A stretch of 34,052 nucleotides of DNA from Lysobacter sp. GTDB lineage: Bacteria > Pseudomonadota > Gammaproteobacteria > Xanthomonadales > Xanthomonadaceae. The notes under the pieces were generated by a model, which made no database searches, was not told the DNA's origin, and saw only the letters and a program-made list of their open reading frames with translations. Made by a program: the position numbers and the translations under genes. Position 1 is the first letter of the stretch; each line of letters starts with the position of its first letter. Shown here one piece after another: positions 33,312 to 34,052 of the stretch. The DNA is taken from assembly GCA_026786005.1 (NCBI GenBank), contig JAJAYW010000068.1, positions 1-34,052 on the forward strand, in the 5' to 3' direction.

Positions 33312-33992
33312 ATGCCTGACACCCATCACCACATCCCGCCGCTGCTGGCCGCGCGCGGCCTGAGTTTCGCGCGCAACGAGCAGCCGGTATTCGGACCGCT
33401 GGATTTTGCCGTCGATGCCGGCGAGGCATTGCTGGTGCAGGGCGACAACGGCGTCGGCAAGACCACTCTGCTGCGCGTGCTGGCCGGGTTGCTGCGGGCG
33501 GATTCCGGGGAAGTGGATCTGGATGGCGCACTTGTGTTTGCCGCTCATCCCGAGCTTGTCGAAGGACACGCACGCACGCGCGAGCGCTGCCGGTCGATCG
33601 CCTACCTGGGCCACCTGCCCGCGCACAAGGCCGACCTGACCGCCATCGAGAACCTGCGCTTCCTGTGTGGCTTGCATGGCCGCAAGCGGGGGCAAGATCC
33701 GGCGAACGTGTTGGGGATGGTCGGACTCGGTGGCTACGACGACACCCCTGCGCGGCAACTGTCGGCCGGCCAGAAGAAACGCCTGTCGCTGGCGCGCCTG
33801 TGGTTGTCGCCCGCGCCGGTGTGGTTGCTGGATGAGCCGTACGCCAACCTGGATCTCGACGGCATCAACCTGGTCAATCGACTCGTCACGGCGCACCTGC
33901 GCGAGGGTGGCGCGGCGCTGGTGACGACGCATGGCGCGTACGCGGCGCCGCCGGTGCGGACGAAACAATTGACGCTGGAGCGGCAGCCGTGA
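33312..33992 (+). CDS. ccmA: heme exporter ATP-binding protein CcmA
   Basis: ATPase of the CcmAB complex in cytochrome c maturation; peripheral inner-membrane protein. The 226-residue product has Walker [14 protein letters not shown], the CcmA-typical signature [16 protein letters not shown], Walker [13 protein letters not shown] and [22 protein letters not shown] is also typical of the family. Several in-frame ATGs are possible (33291, 33312); 33312 starts just before the conserved [12 protein letters not shown] dispersed repeat at 33542-33567 inserts HPELVEG in frame, in the loop between the DGALVF strand and IAYLGH. The expected ccmB does not start within the last 60 nt; a copy of the GTAGGAGCGC repeat begins there instead. 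Confidence 0.92.
   Translation: MPDTHHHIPPLLAARGLSFARNEQPVFGPLDFAVDAGEALLVQGDNGVGKTTLLRVLAGLLRADSGEVDLDGALVFAAHPELVEGHARTRERCRSIAYLGHLPAHKADLTAIENLRFLCGLHGRKRGQDPANVLGMVGLGGYDDTPARQLSAGQKKRLSLARLWLSPAPVWLLDEPYANLDLDGINLVNRLVTAHLREGGAALVTTHGAYAAPPVRTKQLTLERQP
33542..33567. repeat. CTTCGACA-type repeat in frame within ccmA (inverted)
   Basis: The reverse complement matches zwf 8006-8031 at 24 of 26 bases. It is read in the opposite direction to the zwf and glk copies, encoding HPELVEG in ccmA. The reading frame is kept. Confidence 0.85.
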
Positions 33993-34033
33993 TGTGGAGT
34001 GTCATCAAGTCGCCATCCCCGCACAAGCGCATT

Positions 34034-34052
34034 TGCAGGAGCGCACCTGGGC
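34034..34052. repeat. GTAGGAGCGC palindromic repeat, copy 5 (left arm, cut by window end)
   Basis: TGCAGGAGCGCACCTGGGC matches the first 19 bases of the arm at 13050 with one change. It begins 41 nt after the ccmA stop. Confidence 0.7.

Noticed and set aside
1-34052. CRISPR array
   Set aside because: The repeats are dispersed, palindromic and thousands of bases apart, with no regular short spacers and no cas genes.

Overview
This 34 kb window is GC-rich chromosomal DNA from a gammaproteobacterium of the Xanthomonadales group (Xanthomonadaceae or Rhodanobacteraceae). Three things suggest this. The smc-zipA and scpA-scpB-rluB arrangements and a gammaproteobacterial ZipA are present. A complete Entner-Doudoroff set is clustered with sugar uptake genes. 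The intergenic DNA is full of short palindromic repeats of the kinds common in that group. No tRNA, rRNA, CRISPR array, transposase or phage gene was seen. The assignment rests on gene content only.

Layout: (1) 1-4.4 kb, minus strand: smc then zipA (chromosome condensation, division). (2) 4.5-13.1 kb: a sugar-ABC ATPase (minus), then a plus-strand operon of GH1 beta-glucosidase, zwf, glk, pgl, edd and eda. Most junctions are 1-4 nt overlaps; the exception is pgl-edd, which is split by a repeat. (3) 13.1-25.4 kb, minus strand: a carbohydrate locus read right to left as LacI-type regulator, Oar-like TonB-dependent receptor, GH144-like endo-glucanase lipoprotein, sugar-binding lipoprotein, two ABC permeases and a 1050-residue secreted multidomain (alpha/alpha)6 glycosidase. 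(4) 25.7-26.3 kb: bolA-like and yciI-like pair (minus). (5) 26.7-30.3 kb, plus: scpA, scpB, rluB, closed by a strong UUCG terminator. (6) 30.5-32.7 kb, minus: a methionine/aromatic-type aminotransferase followed by a YafV/Nit2-like omega-amidase. (7) 32.8-34.0 kb, plus: a DUF3293-like protein and ccmA (cytochrome c maturation).

Regions 2 and 3 read as one functional unit. A beta-glucan, possibly beta-1,2-linked because of the GH144-like enzyme, would be bound and imported at the outer membrane and cut by GH144 and the large glycosidase. It would then cross the inner membrane through the ABC system, be split to glucose by GH1, phosphorylated by Glk and run through Zwf, Pgl, Edd and Eda to pyruvate and glyceraldehyde-3-phosphate. 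Three near-identical LacI-type operators (consensus about TGTAAWCGKTTNCA) lie upstream of GH1, of the receptor gene and of the regulator gene, which ties the parts together.

The most unusual layer is the repeats. At least five families of small palindromes punctuate the window and several have become part of genes. One perfect palindrome supplies the TTG-TAG end of both converging genes eda and the large glycosidase. Another inverted-repeat pair supplies the ATG of that glycosidase's signal peptide. A 26-bp repeat sits in frame inside zwf, glk and ccmA. The window both begins and ends inside copies of the same GTAGGAGCGC repeat.
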